From NCBI RefSeq assembly GCF_963259705.1, contig NC_081841.1, positions 92,475,059 through 92,539,058 on the forward strand: a DNA stretch of 64,000 nucleotides, written 5' to 3'. Shown one piece after another: positions 34,580 through 44,439 of this stretch (the first letter of the stretch is position 1; every line of letters starts with the position of its first letter). The translations under genes were made by a program, and so were the position numbers. The stretch is from Myotis daubentonii (Eukaryota > Chordata > Mammalia > Chiroptera > Vespertilionidae). The notes below the pieces were generated by a model. The model saw only the letters and a program-made list of their open reading frames with translations. It was not told the DNA's origin and searched no databases.

Positions 34580-34923
34580 GACGGAGCTGGAGAGCATTAT
34601 GCTAAGCGAAATAAGTCAGTCAGAGAAAGATAAATATCACATGATCTCACTCATTTGTGGACTATAATGAACAACATAAACTGATGAACAAAAACAGATC
34701 CAGAGACAGAGAAGCATCAATCAGATGCTCAAACCTCAGAGGAAAGGTAGGAGAGTGTGGTGGTATGGGGGAGGGATCAACCAAAGGACTTGTATGCATG
34801 CACATAAGCACAACCAATGGACACAGACACCAGGGCCGGGGTGAGGGCATGAGTGGGGGGGGGGTGTCAATGGGGGGATAAGGACACATATGTAATATCT
34901 TAATCAATAAAGAAAGGGGGGAA
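34580..34923 (+). mobile_element. 5'-truncated L1 (bat-type 3' end)
   Basis: It starts inside the last part of ORF2 ('ggagagcattatgctaagcg', 'agtcagtcagagaaagataa', 'cacatgatctcactcatttg') and continues through the 3' UTR with a G-rich tract at 34853-34863 to an 'aatcaataaagaaa' tail. A 16-bp target duplication flanks it at 34564-34579 and 34924-34939, with one mismatch. The duplication shows insertion by target-primed reverse transcription. No complete gene is present. Confidence 0.9.
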
Positions 34924-34939
34924 AAGAGTTTTTGAAGTG

Positions 34940-36084
34940 ACTTCTATGAGGATGAGTGGAAAGAATTGAGATTATTACAGAAGGAATGGCTATGGAGGTT
35001 CCTATTGAACATCCTCACAGCCCCAGCGGTTTCAGATGGAATTTGATAGCCACCATTCTCATCTCTGACGAGAACCCTGAAGGAAATAATGGTTGTAACA
35101 TGTAGCACAAAAGGACTGGGTTGATATTCCTGGGTCATTAAATGGAAGAGTCAGTTACAGAAAACTGGACGCACTCTTTCCCGTTCATAGGCTTCCATCT
35201 GAAGGTCACTGAAGGTCAAACCACATATAGACAAGGTGATAGGCTTTTGTAGGTTCCTTTCTCCTCTGAGATGTGGCAAATAAAGGGGGTCCAGTGTAAC
35301 AAACAGTTGATTATTTCAGAGAAATGGCTCTAAAGAAGTTGAATGTGGAAGTTGAATGGTATCCTGATGGTAGGAGCAATGGACTAGGAACCTGGCCATT
35401 CGTGATCTTGAGCAAGCACATGTTTCTGCAACACCAGGCAGCATGGGGTCCTAGAAAGGACACTGGACATGAAATCAAAGGGTATAAGAAAGTAAATCAG
35501 AGGGAATTGGGTAGATAATGACTAGCTGGAGAGGGAGTGGCTAATGACAGCGAGGTGGTAGAAATGTGCCCTCAGGAGACCATGGCAGCAGTGTCACAGG
35601 TCAAAAAGGCTGATAACAGTGCCTTGTAACTCTGTTCACCCAGGACAGGCTCAAGCCTTTAGTGAGGAGAGGACGCACACCTTGTTTTGTTCCATATTGA
35701 TTCTAGATAGCATATATCTCATTGCAGAAATCAATACCTTCTTGATTCATTAGAGCTCCTCTCAGATTGCAGTTGAGAGAGTGGCCAAGTCCTCTGCCTC
35801 TCCTGACCAGGGGCAAATCCATAGCCCTCCCCTCAATGGCCTGGCACTGTGAAGGAGCCCATGGATGGGGGCACATGGAGCTGAAAGTGCAAGTGTCCCT
35901 TCCCTGGAGATCTGGGTCCCGTTTCGCATTTTGAGAGTCACCTCTGACTTGTGGCCAGAAGCCTTGATTTTCCAAGCTCTAAAATGAAACTAACTTCTTA
36001 TGTCTAAACCTCAAAGTAAAATGTTTTGAAGCTTTTATTATATTTTATGATGATGATGACTATTATCATTATTAATGACATTTA
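34940..36084. other. No gene recognised; unique DNA
   Basis: No repeat family is recognised. A GAT-rich run (36048-36058) lies near the right end. Confidence 0.4.
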
Positions 36085-36540
36085 TGCCTTTACTGTGTAC
36101 CAGGCAGGATAGTTTCATTCACATTGTTATTTTTAAAAAAATATATTTTATGGATTTCTTACAAAGAGGAAGGGAGAGGAATAGAGAGTTAGAAACATCG
36201 ATGAGAGAGAAACTTCGATCAGCTGTCTCCTTCACACTCCCTACTGGGGATGTGCCTGCAACCAAGGTACATGCCCTCGACCGGAATCGAACCTGGGACC
36301 CTTGAGTCCGCAGGCCGACGCTCTGTCCATTGAGCCAAACCGGGTAGGGCCATTCACATTTTTTTATTTCATCTTTACAACACTTTGGGCAGGGACTCTT
36401 ACAATTCCTGACTATACTAGTAGATGAATAACTGAGGCTCAGAGATACTAAATAGCTGGTAGAGTCTTAATCAAAAGAGCCAGGACTCAGACTCCAGATC
36501 TTTCACTACCAGGCATATATTATCTCTTTTGCCAAAGTGT
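36085..36540 (-). repeat. MIR SINE, reverse, split by a Ves SINE
   Basis: The left part 36085-36130 ('tttactgtgtaccaggcagg') and the right part 36352-36540 ('tctttacaacactttgggca', 'gaataactgaggctcagaga', 'caggactcagactccagatc') form one reverse MIR interrupted by the younger Ves insertion at 36131-36350. Confidence 0.7.
36131..36350 (-). mobile_element. Ves SINE (chiropteran tRNA-derived), well preserved
   Basis: On the minus strand it has a tRNA-like head with A box 'tggctcaatgg' (plus 36328-36338) and B box 'ggttcgattcc' (plus 36283-36293), then the Ves body with 'atcgatgtttctaactctct' and an A/T-rich tail. The flanking repeat CATTCACATT lies at 36116-36125 and 36351-36360. Pol III promoter boxes look intact. 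It is inserted in an older MIR, so it is the younger element. Confidence 0.93.
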
Positions 36541-36797
36541 TAGAAACCAAGCTTGTTTTTGCATTATGAAGAATGAGCTTTTTCTCTCAAAAGAAATGAC
36601 TAACAATATATATTTACACTTTAGCTTTTCCTGAGGCAGTGAAGAGGTGGCAGGGTACTGGCGTGGGGTGGAGAAGGGCACACACTGTCTACTGGCCACA
36701 CCACTTCCCTGATGGATAGTTTACAACAGAGGTTCTGAGGAAGTTCACTTATGCAGTTGAGGAAGTAAATAAATTGGTCACATTTTTGGTTGCTTTA
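36541..36797. other. No gene recognised; short unique stretch
   Basis: Nothing recognised. Confidence 0.4.
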
Positions 36798-36805
36798 TTC
36801 TAGGG

Positions 36806-37017
36806 CAGTGGTTCTCAACCTTCTGGCCCTTTAAATACAGTTCCTCATGTTGTGACCCAACCATAACATTATTTTCGTTGCTACTTCATAACTGTAATGT
36901 TGCTACTGTTATGAATCGTAATGTAAATATCTGATATACAGGATGGTCTTAGGTGACCCCTGTGAAAGGGTTGTTCTACTGCCAAAGGGGTCGCGACCCA
37001 CAGGTTGAGAACTGCTG
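36806..37017 (+). mobile_element. Non-autonomous hAT transposon (OposCharlie1/OC1-like MITE)
   Basis: It is 212 bp, begins 'cagtggttctcaaccttctg' and ends 'caggttgagaactgctg'. The interior has 'catgttgtgacccaaccata' and 'gttgctacttcataactgta', the same core as the copy at 4468-4679 in opposite orientation. Flanking 8-mers TTCTAGGG (36798-36805) and TTCTAGAC (37018-37025) match at 6 of 8. Its right flank runs straight into a Helitron end. Confidence 0.85.
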
Positions 37018-37024
37018 TTCTAGA

Positions 37025-37549
37025 CTAAAGGGCCGGTGCACAAATTTATGTACCAGTGGGGTCCCTCAGCACAGCCTGCAGGATTGGGCTGAAACTGGCT
37101 CTCCGACATCCCCCGAGGGGCCCAGAATTGTGAGAGGGTGCAGGCCAGCCCGAGGAACCCCACTGGTGCATGATTGGGGCCAGAGAGGGATACAGGAGGT
37201 TGGCCAGCCAGGGAGGGACCATGAGAGGGCTCCAGGGCATGTCCAACCCATCTAGCTCAGTCACAATCAGCCAAACCCCACCAGTAAGTTAATCTACTGG
37301 TCAGGGCTTCTGCCCCCTAGTGGTCAGTGCATGTCATAGCAACTGGTTGACTGGTCTACTGTCTGCCCCCTGGTGGTCAGTGCACATCATAGTGACTGGT
37401 CGACTGGTTGACTGTCCCCTGGTGGTCAGTGCACGTCATAGTGAGCAATCAAGCAGCCTTAGCATATCATTAGCATATCACACATTGATTGGTTGAATGG
37501 ATGACTAGATGACCAGACACTTAGCATATTAGTCTCTTATTATATAAGA
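37025..37549 (-). mobile_element. Helitron, HeliBat-type, reverse (downstream member of a pair)
   Basis: On the plus strand the left end reads 'ctaaagggccggtgcacaaa', the usual terminal CTAG changed to CTAA, followed by hairpin 'ggtgcacaaatttatgtacc'. The right end is 'cttattatataaga'. Inside are three tandem units of about 52 bp (37300-37455) with 'ccccctggtggtcagtgcac'-type cores. No transposase. Confidence 0.82.
37300..37455 (-). repeat. Three tandem 52-bp units with CTCF-like cores
   Basis: The cores, read on the plus strand, are CTGCCCCCTAGTGG (37310-37323), CTGCCCCCTGGTGG (37363-37376) and CTGTCCCCTGGTGG (37412-37425). The first two fit the published core CCASYAGRKGGCRS on the minus strand at every position; the third differs at one. 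Binding in cells cannot be judged from sequence alone. Confidence 0.75.
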
Positions 37550-37569
37550 TTATTTTATTTTATACTATA

Positions 37570-38068
37570 CTAGCGGCCTGGTGCACGAAATTCATGCTTG
37601 GCAGGGGGGTGTCCCTCAGCCTGGCCTGCAACCTCTCCAATCTGGGACCCCTCAGGGGATATTCGACTGCCAGTTTAGGCCTGATCCCACCCTCGCAATC
37701 CAGGACCGCTGGCTCCTAACAGCTCACCTGCCTGATCGCCCCTAACCACTCTGCCTGCCTGCCTGCTAGCTCCCAACTGCCCTCCCTGCCAGCCTTCTCG
37801 CCCCAACTGCCCCCCTTGCCAGCCTGATCGCCCCCAACTGCCTCCCCCACCAGCCTGCTCGCCCCCAACTGCCCCCTACTGCTGGCCTGCTTGCTCCCAA
37901 CTGCTCCATCCCCCCTGCCAGCTTGATCACCCTGAACTTCCCTCCCCTCCTGGTCTGAACTGCCTCTGCCTTGGCCCTGCCACCATGGCTTTGTCTGGAA
38001 GGATGTCTGGAAGGTCTCCTGGAAGGTCTCCCGGTCTAATTAGCATATTACCCTTTTATTAATATAGA
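37570..38068 (-). mobile_element. Helitron, HeliBat-type, reverse (upstream member of a pair)
   Basis: Left end on the plus strand 'ctagcggcctggtgcacgaa', right end 'ttttattaatatagat', so the minus-strand 5' is TC preceded by A. 499 bp. The interior 37726-37935 is a pyrimidine-rich tandem repeat of about 30 bp built on 'cagcctgatcgcccccaact'. A 20-bp AT-rich spacer separates it from the Helitron at 37025-37549. Confidence 0.88.
37726..37935. repeat. Internal ~30-bp tandem repeat in a Helitron
   Basis: Units of the form gcctgctcgcccccaactgcc repeat about six times with small changes. The plus strand is about 60% C. Confidence 0.8.
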
Positions 38069-38789
38069 TCCCTAAAAAATGAAAGTTTTATGGTGGTTCA
38101 ATTCAATTTGATAAAACAAACAGCAGCTTATCATACCTGTGAATGCTTAGGCTGCATTTCTAAGGGTTTGTTATCATTAATAAGCTTATCCATGCAACTT
38201 TGTTAGTGGTCAGGTAAACAAAGTCTAAAGAGACAGTACATCCTGTTCATCCCACCCAGAGAGTCTGCTGCAGCCCAGAAGAAAACTTGAAACACTGCTG
38301 CAGTTCTGGAGTTCCTGCAGATTTTGCCACCCACTTCTGCTCAGAAGCCTGAATTTCCTGAGGTTCCTGAAGGTATCAATGGAAACCTAAAAGGAAGGTG
38401 GAGGAGTCAACACCAGTCACAATGCAATGGTCAGAGAGCTGGGGAGGGACACGCTGGGTGAAGCGTCTGTGGAAAGGACCAGCACCCCTGAGTTCTGCAG
38501 TCACGGGGAGAGACTGGAGGGCAGACTTATGGCTGCAGACCAGCCTTGCTGCAGCAGGAGGCTGCGGCATCAAGCAAGGACCTCAGGGCTGCAGCTGCCC
38601 GGCTCCTCCTCAGAGACCAGCTCAGAGGTGAAGTCATCGCATCTTTGAAGCACCTGTGATGGGTTTGCATCATGCTCCAGTGAAGGCACATGGCTGATCT
38701 GGTGCCTGGTGTCCATGTTTTTTTTAGACTGACCAGCTCCTTTTGCCTGGAAATGACCAAGTGTAGAGTGACCTAACGTTGAATCTCTC
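38069..38789. other. No gene recognised; unique DNA
   Basis: No family or gene is recognised. Overlapping frames of 65-77 codons on both strands at 38376-38760 lack domains. Confidence 0.4.
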
Positions 38790-39415
38790 CATCCTCACAG
38801 CTACCATCTTGGTCCAGGCCTCACTGTTCCAGTGGTCCCATAACTGGTGGTTGTCCTGTCTCCTTTCTGGCTCCTTCCCAAATTTGCTCTCCTCAGTAAA
38901 CTAGAGCGATCAGTCTCCCAGGCATATCTGACCACATCGCCTGCTTTCTTCAAGTCAGTCAGACTTCCCATAGCCCGCAGGACCTGGTCTCAGCTGTCTC
39001 ACTTGTCACTCACAGCCCTTCAAGATATGCCTGTCTCTAGCCTCATCTGGTCCCACTCCTTTACTCAACAATCTCATCCAAAAATAGCGAACTGCACGTG
39101 ACTCTCAGAACAAACAGGCAGGCTCACCCTTCTCCCCTCCAACGGGCTAATGTCCACCCATCTTCTCAGCCCCAGGCTTCTCTGGAAGCCTTCCTTAACC
39201 TCGCAGGCCAGGTTACGGTCCCTCCCACATGCCACGGCATTCTGCGCTCACCATGTTGCAGTACCTACCACACTGCAGTAATTACAGAAACTGTGGATTC
39301 CACTCTTCTGTTTCCCCTACTGCACTGACTCTAGGGCACATCTTCAACCCTACATCCTCACGAACTAGCAGGGAGCTGGCTCACAGCAAGTGCCCAAGAA
39401 ATGCGAGTGGGTCAC
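38790..39415 (+). repeat. L2 LINE 3' region
   Basis: L2 sense order: 'ctgaccacatcgcctgcttt', 'tctggaagccttccttaacc', 'gcattctgcgctcaccatgt', 'ttcccctactgcactgactc' and 'tggctcacagcaagtgccca'. No enzyme frame remains. Confidence 0.6.
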
Positions 39416-39544
39416 ACAGGGCCAGCACGAAGAGCTACACCTGAGCCCACCTGACCGATCCTCGTGACCGCACTGTGCCCTTAGTGGCCTCTGCTCCCCA
39501 AGGAGTGGCCGTAGATGGGGAGCAGGGATGGAGTGTAAAGGCTT

Positions 39545-39715
39545 CCAGTCAAGTGCCTCCATCCAAATTCCACTCTGCTCCTTCAGGCTGTGTGATCCTG
39601 GGGAAGTCACTTAACCCCCCCCCCCCAAACACCTTAGTAATCTGTTTGAAAGGTAAAATGCACACCTCATAGGACTGTGATGAGGCTTAGAAGAGAAAAG
39701 CTATGATAAGTACAT
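39545..39715 (+). repeat. MIR SINE
   Basis: MIR order: 'caaattccactctgctcctt', 'ctgtgtgatcctggggaagt', 'cacttaac', a C-rich run, 'aaaggtaaaatgcacacctc', 'ataggactgtgatgaggctt'. Confidence 0.75.
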
Positions 39716-39729
39716 GAGCCAAAAGCCAA

Positions 39730-39850
39730 CAGAGCGGAGAGGTTAAGAGCACAGAGACCCAAGTTGGCATTGGGGCTTCTCTCGTCTGTAAAAAGGGGCC
39801 CGCAGCCATGCTCGGTGCTAAACTGCCTCTCTGAACCTCAGGTCAGGAGC
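39730..39850 (+). repeat. Second MIR-like remnant with internal deletion
   Basis: 'ggttaagagcacagagaccc' is a typical MIR 5' block; it is followed early by 'gtctgtaaaaaggggcccgc', so the middle is missing. Confidence 0.45.
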
Positions 39851-39961
39851 TGCCTCCTGCCTGGGCACCACAGGGAGGAATGGCTGCACTGATGAGTGCG
39901 CCCGGGAGAAGGACCTGACAGGTGGGATTCTGCCCTTTCTGGGTTTTCCCTTTCAGACTTG

Positions 39962-40735
39962 CCCATCTACTGAGCTCCTACCCTATGTTAGGCCCTGTGC
40001 TAGGCATGGGAAAGCAGCAGTAGATAAAACACAAGCATTTACAAATGCATAATTTAATGTCACGCAGTGATAAGTGAATTTTAAAAAGATGAAGGCGAAG
40101 AGAGTAACAGAGAGGGTAGCTATTTTAGAAAGAGTAGTCAGGCGAGGCCTCTCTGAGTGAGTAACACAGCTGAGCAGTGACCTGAATAAAATGATGATGG
40201 AAGATCAGGGAGGAGAGTGTAATAAGAGGAAAGAGGATGTGCAAAGGTCCTGAGGCAGGAGTGAGCTTAGAGAGCTCAAGTAGAAGGGCAGAGTGGCTGC
40301 AGCGGTGGGAGGAGGTAAGGTCAGGGAAGTAGGCCGTTAGGAAGAGCTTCAGAGGCAAAAAGTAGAGCTTAGATTTTGCTTCTAGTTGGAAACTATGAGT
40401 TTGGACCAGAAGAGTAACACAATCTGATTTATCGTCTTAAACCGTCACTCTGGCTGCTGTGTTGTGGGAGGCCAGGCAAAGAGAGCAGCTGGGAAGATAT
40501 CTAGGTTGACCACAGAAGCAAAAAAAAATGAGGGTGGCTTGGATCAGGTGAAGGTGATGGTGGAGCTGAGGTAAGGTTGGAGGTGAGAGATATTTTACTG
40601 GGATACATTCACCATAGCGTCTATAGCGTAGGATGTAAGGTGAGATGGGAGAAGAGGAGCCTGGAGAATCGAAGGCTTCTGGCCTGAGTGACTGCGGGCT
40701 CAGTGTGCCACTGGCTGAGGTGGGAACGCTGAGAA
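39962..40735 (-). repeat. L2 LINE 3' region, reverse orientation, long
   Basis: Reverse L2 is followed for over 700 bp: 'tgttaggccctgtgctaggc', 'caggcgaggcctctctgagt', 'gtgcaaaggtcctgaggcag', 'taacacaatctgatttatcg', 'gtcactctggctgctgtgtt', and 'gcttctggcctgagtgactg'. It is the longest L2 in the window. Confidence 0.78.
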
Positions 40736-41395
40736 GGAGCAGGTGCGCTAATGTGGACGTGCTGATATGTGATGAGAGAACACCTGCCTCTCCTCCTCCC
40801 TCCTCCGCCACGTGCTGAGAGACTTGACCCTGCAGCCAGGCTGGGTGTGTACAACTCTGCCTGTGACCACACCAGTAAGTTTAATTCCGGGTGAAAATAT
40901 CAGGAGCCCCATCCTGACCCCAAGTCCAGGCTTAACCTCCCATTCTGCTTTATCACTAAAAATGCTAATCATGTGACCCTTGTCTTTCCAACTGTGAAGT
41001 CCTAGTTCTCAGTTGGTCTAAACTAGGAGAGACCGATCACTTATAAGTTCCCTGAGGTCACAACACTAGAATAAGAAGAAGCACCTTGAGAAACCTCTGT
41101 TGGGTAAATATGGATCACTTTCAATGTATAGGACCCCAGGAGAAGTGATATCGTAAGATGCTCAGGTTTCCAATCTGTGCCTGACTTAACCAATAAGGAC
41201 CTTGTGAAAATGTCTGCACACCAAGAACTTCTGCAAACCGAATCCACGATCCGCTCCTTCCAGCTCTGGAATTGTCTCTGCTTCTTCCAGACCGGCAGGG
41301 AACTTGCGGTGAGAGGGAAGTTCTTTGTGAGAAGGCGCCCACAGAGCCCAAGGCCACCGTGAAACCTTCTTGTCAGCACTGTCCAGGCTTGGTCC
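40736..41395. other. No gene recognised; unique DNA
   Basis: Nothing recognised. Minus-strand frames of 78-112 codons at 41041-41379 lack domains. Confidence 0.4.
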
Positions 41396-41403
41396 CCCTA
41401 ACC

Positions 41404-41625
41404 CAGTGGTTCTCAACCTTCCTAATGCGGCGACCCTTTAATACAGTCCCTCATGTTGTGGTGACCCCCAATTTCATTGTTACAAATTGAACATAATTAA
41501 AGCATAGTGATTAATCACAAAACAATATGTAATTATATATGTGCTTTCCGATGGTCTCAGGCGACTCCTGTGAAAGGGTTGTTCGACCTCCAAAGGGGTC
41601 GCGACCCACAGGTTGAGAACCGCTG
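41404..41625 (+). mobile_element. Non-autonomous hAT transposon, OC1-like termini with a different core
   Basis: It begins 'cagtggttctcaaccttcct' and ends 'acaggttgagaaccgctg', 222 bp. The outer 60-75 bp match the hAT copies at 4468 and 36806. The core ('acaaattgaacataattaaa', 'cacaaaacaatatgtaatta') is different from theirs. Flanking 8-mers CCCTAACC (41396-41403) and CTCTAACC (41626-41633) match at 7 of 8. Confidence 0.87.
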
Positions 41626-41779
41626 CTCTAACCCGACCCACTGACAATCCAGCGCCTGAGAAGGACATCGGTGACATGGACAGATCCGGTCACAAGCAAG
41701 AGGACCTGTCTAATGAAGAGGCCAGAAAAGTGTGGCATGGGTAACAGTTAACACTCCCTGGCCAGGCACGGTGCCCAGT

Positions 41780-41945
41780 GCTGCACACCCACCTTCCCAG
41801 TCAGCCTGCCGCCTACAATTAGGGATTCTTATCTCACCACACAGCTAAGGAAGTTAGAGCAGCCTGCCCGAGTCCCAGTGTTAGTAAGGGCCAGTGTCTC
41901 GAGGTGAACCCAAGCAGTCCAGTTCCAGAGTCTAGGTCTTTAGCC
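41780..41945 (-). repeat. MIR SINE, reverse orientation
   Basis: Blocks 'tgcccagtgctgcacaccca', 'caccacacagctaaggaagt', 'cagcctgcccgagtcccagt' and 'ccagagtctaggtctttagc' follow reverse MIR order with internal loss. Confidence 0.55.
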
Positions 41946-44439
41946 GTTCTCCCTGCCGTCACCCTCTTCCCAGAAGCCTCTGCCGCGATGCTCCAGCAGT
42001 CACTCTTAGCAAAATGTCTCTGCTTCCCCCGCACCGATCCACGCCCACCCCACCGACTGTCAGTCTCTATTTTGCATGGAGACAGGTGGGTCTTGACAAA
42101 TGAAAAGTGATTGTGCAATTAGACAGTGTCAGTAGCGATTGCCTGCGGTGGGGAGCCGAGCGTGTGGCTTAGCGCCCGCTCTAAGTGTGACAGCGCCTAC
42201 TGTGACTCACAGGCCCACCAAGAGGCTGCCTGTCAGGGTCCCAGCCTGCAAGTGCTTCTGGCTCCATAGAGACGGCCCAACTGGAGCCCGGCCCAGAAAT
42301 CAGGCACATTAGCCCTGGCCCTCCAGCCCTGAACTAAAAGGATCAGGCCCTGCATACGTAAGGATTCCAGTGCAAACTGAAAATATGCACGTCAGACAAT
42401 GGTTGTTTGGGAAGGAAGCAAAGCAGGGAGACTTAAGTAGCAGATATTGCCAGTTGCATTTCTTTTCGGCTTTAGGATGTAGTATATGCTTTTAAAAGAT
42501 GTTTCCTTTTTAGGGGAGAGTAGCTTTGCTTTTCAAATTATGCCTCAAAAATACAATTCCGACTAAGCCTTTCCTCTGTTTAAAATACTTTAGGGGCCCC
42601 ACCATCCATGGGGAAACTGTCAGTATCTGGACCCTGTTTAGCTCCTAGCACCCCAAAACCCCTCCTCTCACCCACCCACCTACACACCCTGCTCCCCAGT
42701 TACGCCCGATGAAATGGGCTGCAGGAGCTGTATTTTTGGCTTTCCCAGATGCTTTGCCGTTTCCTTTTCTTCAGGTAATAAAAGCCCATTTCCTGTGGGG
42801 ACCTTCTCTATGTGGTCCAGGTATCTGCCTCCGGGCCTGCAACCTGCCCAAGGATAGGTCTGACCTTGACCTCGCAGAGGTTTCTCCTTGTCATCCCAGC
42901 TGGAGGGCTAATGCCTCATAATACTGGTTATACGAAGGCTGGTAGAAAAGCATGTCTTTCTCTAGATTCACAACTGAAACAAAACACGTGAGCCTAGTGC
43001 TGCAGAAATTACCTGCCTTCCTCCTCCCCCTGCCCACCTTCCACAGTGGAGAAAGCCTGCCTGAAGCCAAGCTGACCTGGCGGACAGCAGCGCAGGCAGC
43101 AGGACAGACGCGGTGAGTGCATTTCAGCGCCTGAGCCCATCCTGGCTGCAGCCCCTGGACATTTTAGTGAAGTTTGGTTTCTACCATTTGCCATCAAAAA
43201 AGAACGGGGTTGTCACTGTGCCTCATCGTTGCCCCTCGCAGGGGGGCCTCTGCATGTGCTGCTCCTCCTGCCTCTGGTTCGGCACCAACCTTGTGAGCGG
43301 ATCTAGTCAAGACATAGCCCAGTGTCCCTGCTCCTGAGAAGCCTGCCCACCTCTCTCCCGGTGCTGCAGGCCTTCGTTTGCGGCCCTCACTGCGGAGCGC
43401 AGGTGCCTCCCCACTAGACTCGGGGGTCCCTGAGAACACAGGGTTCTCTTCCTCATGTCCTCTGTCCTGAAAGATGAGGGAGAGGAAGAGTTCCTGAAAC
43501 CCAGAGGCACAGCTGTGTGGAGAGGGCCCCCTGATGGGAGCTACAACCTCAGGGGAGGAATGGGCCAACCAACAAGACCCAGCAGGTCACAAGAACCCCG
43601 CCCTGCTCTCCTGCTGCCCTCGGTTGGGGCAGAGTGGGTGGCCCAGGCAGTGCATTCCTTATCACCTCGAGGTGGCACACAGGTGAGAAGCACGGAGAGT
43701 GAACCTAGAGGAGGAATACCCAGCCACTCGAGATTCTCCCCAGCAAAGACAGGAGCCTACACGGGAGAGACCACTCGGTACCCTCACCCTGATGGCTGCC
43801 ACGCAAGGCATCCATCCCTTTTATTCAAGTCTCCTCAGCCTCACTTGAGTGTGCTGTTTGTTTCCTACCTACACTTACTGATACATCTAGACTCGCCCAC
43901 CAGCTCTGGCTCCTCACTGGGAGAGACAGTGACTGCAACGCTCGAGGCAGGGGACAGGACGCAGTGCACCGAGTGCTGGCTGAGCAAGAAGCTTCAACAG
44001 CCTGCCCAGCACCACAGAGCAGGAGAGCTAAGGAGAGATGCCCAGCCCCCTGCTGCCCACCCACCCAGAGCCTCTCCTCCATCCTCCCTCCATCCAACCA
44101 CGTGGGCCCTCGCCAAGAGAGCCCTTCCTCTAGGCCGAGGGAAGGTGTTTCATAAGCTAACTCCTGATGCTCCTAAACATGGGGCTTATTTGCGTGTTTC
44201 CTGGAGGGAGGAGGACAATCTGGACAAAGCAAGCAAACCCACTCCCTGCAAGGGGAGCAGCAGTGCCAAACCAGCCGGCAGCACTGAGCCCAGGGACACT
44301 GTTAGCTCAACTCCAGAATCACAGATACAGGCGCCAAGTAGCCCGACACCAGGGCCTGCCGAGGTCCTGCTCTGGGAAGCCTGCTCCTGTGCCACACACC
44401 CCCCCCCATCCCTGTCCCTCTGCAGCATGACACCTGGGC
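41946..44439. other. No gene recognised; unique DNA
   Basis: A plus-strand frame of 331 codons (43455-44450) is the longest on this strand. Its translation is rich in Ser/Pro/Thr, shows no domain or signal peptide, lacks a good upstream context, and overlaps long frames on the other strand. It is not called as a gene. Parts of 42570-42930 resemble degraded L2. Confidence 0.4.

Noticed and set aside
36283..36350. Possible tRNA gene on the minus strand
   Set aside because: Same reason: intact A and B boxes are those of a Ves SINE, with the SINE body and flanking duplication present.
20263..38068. Repeated short palindromes that could suggest a CRISPR-like array
   Set aside because: They are the 3' hairpins of Helitrons, widely spaced and in eukaryotic repeat context.
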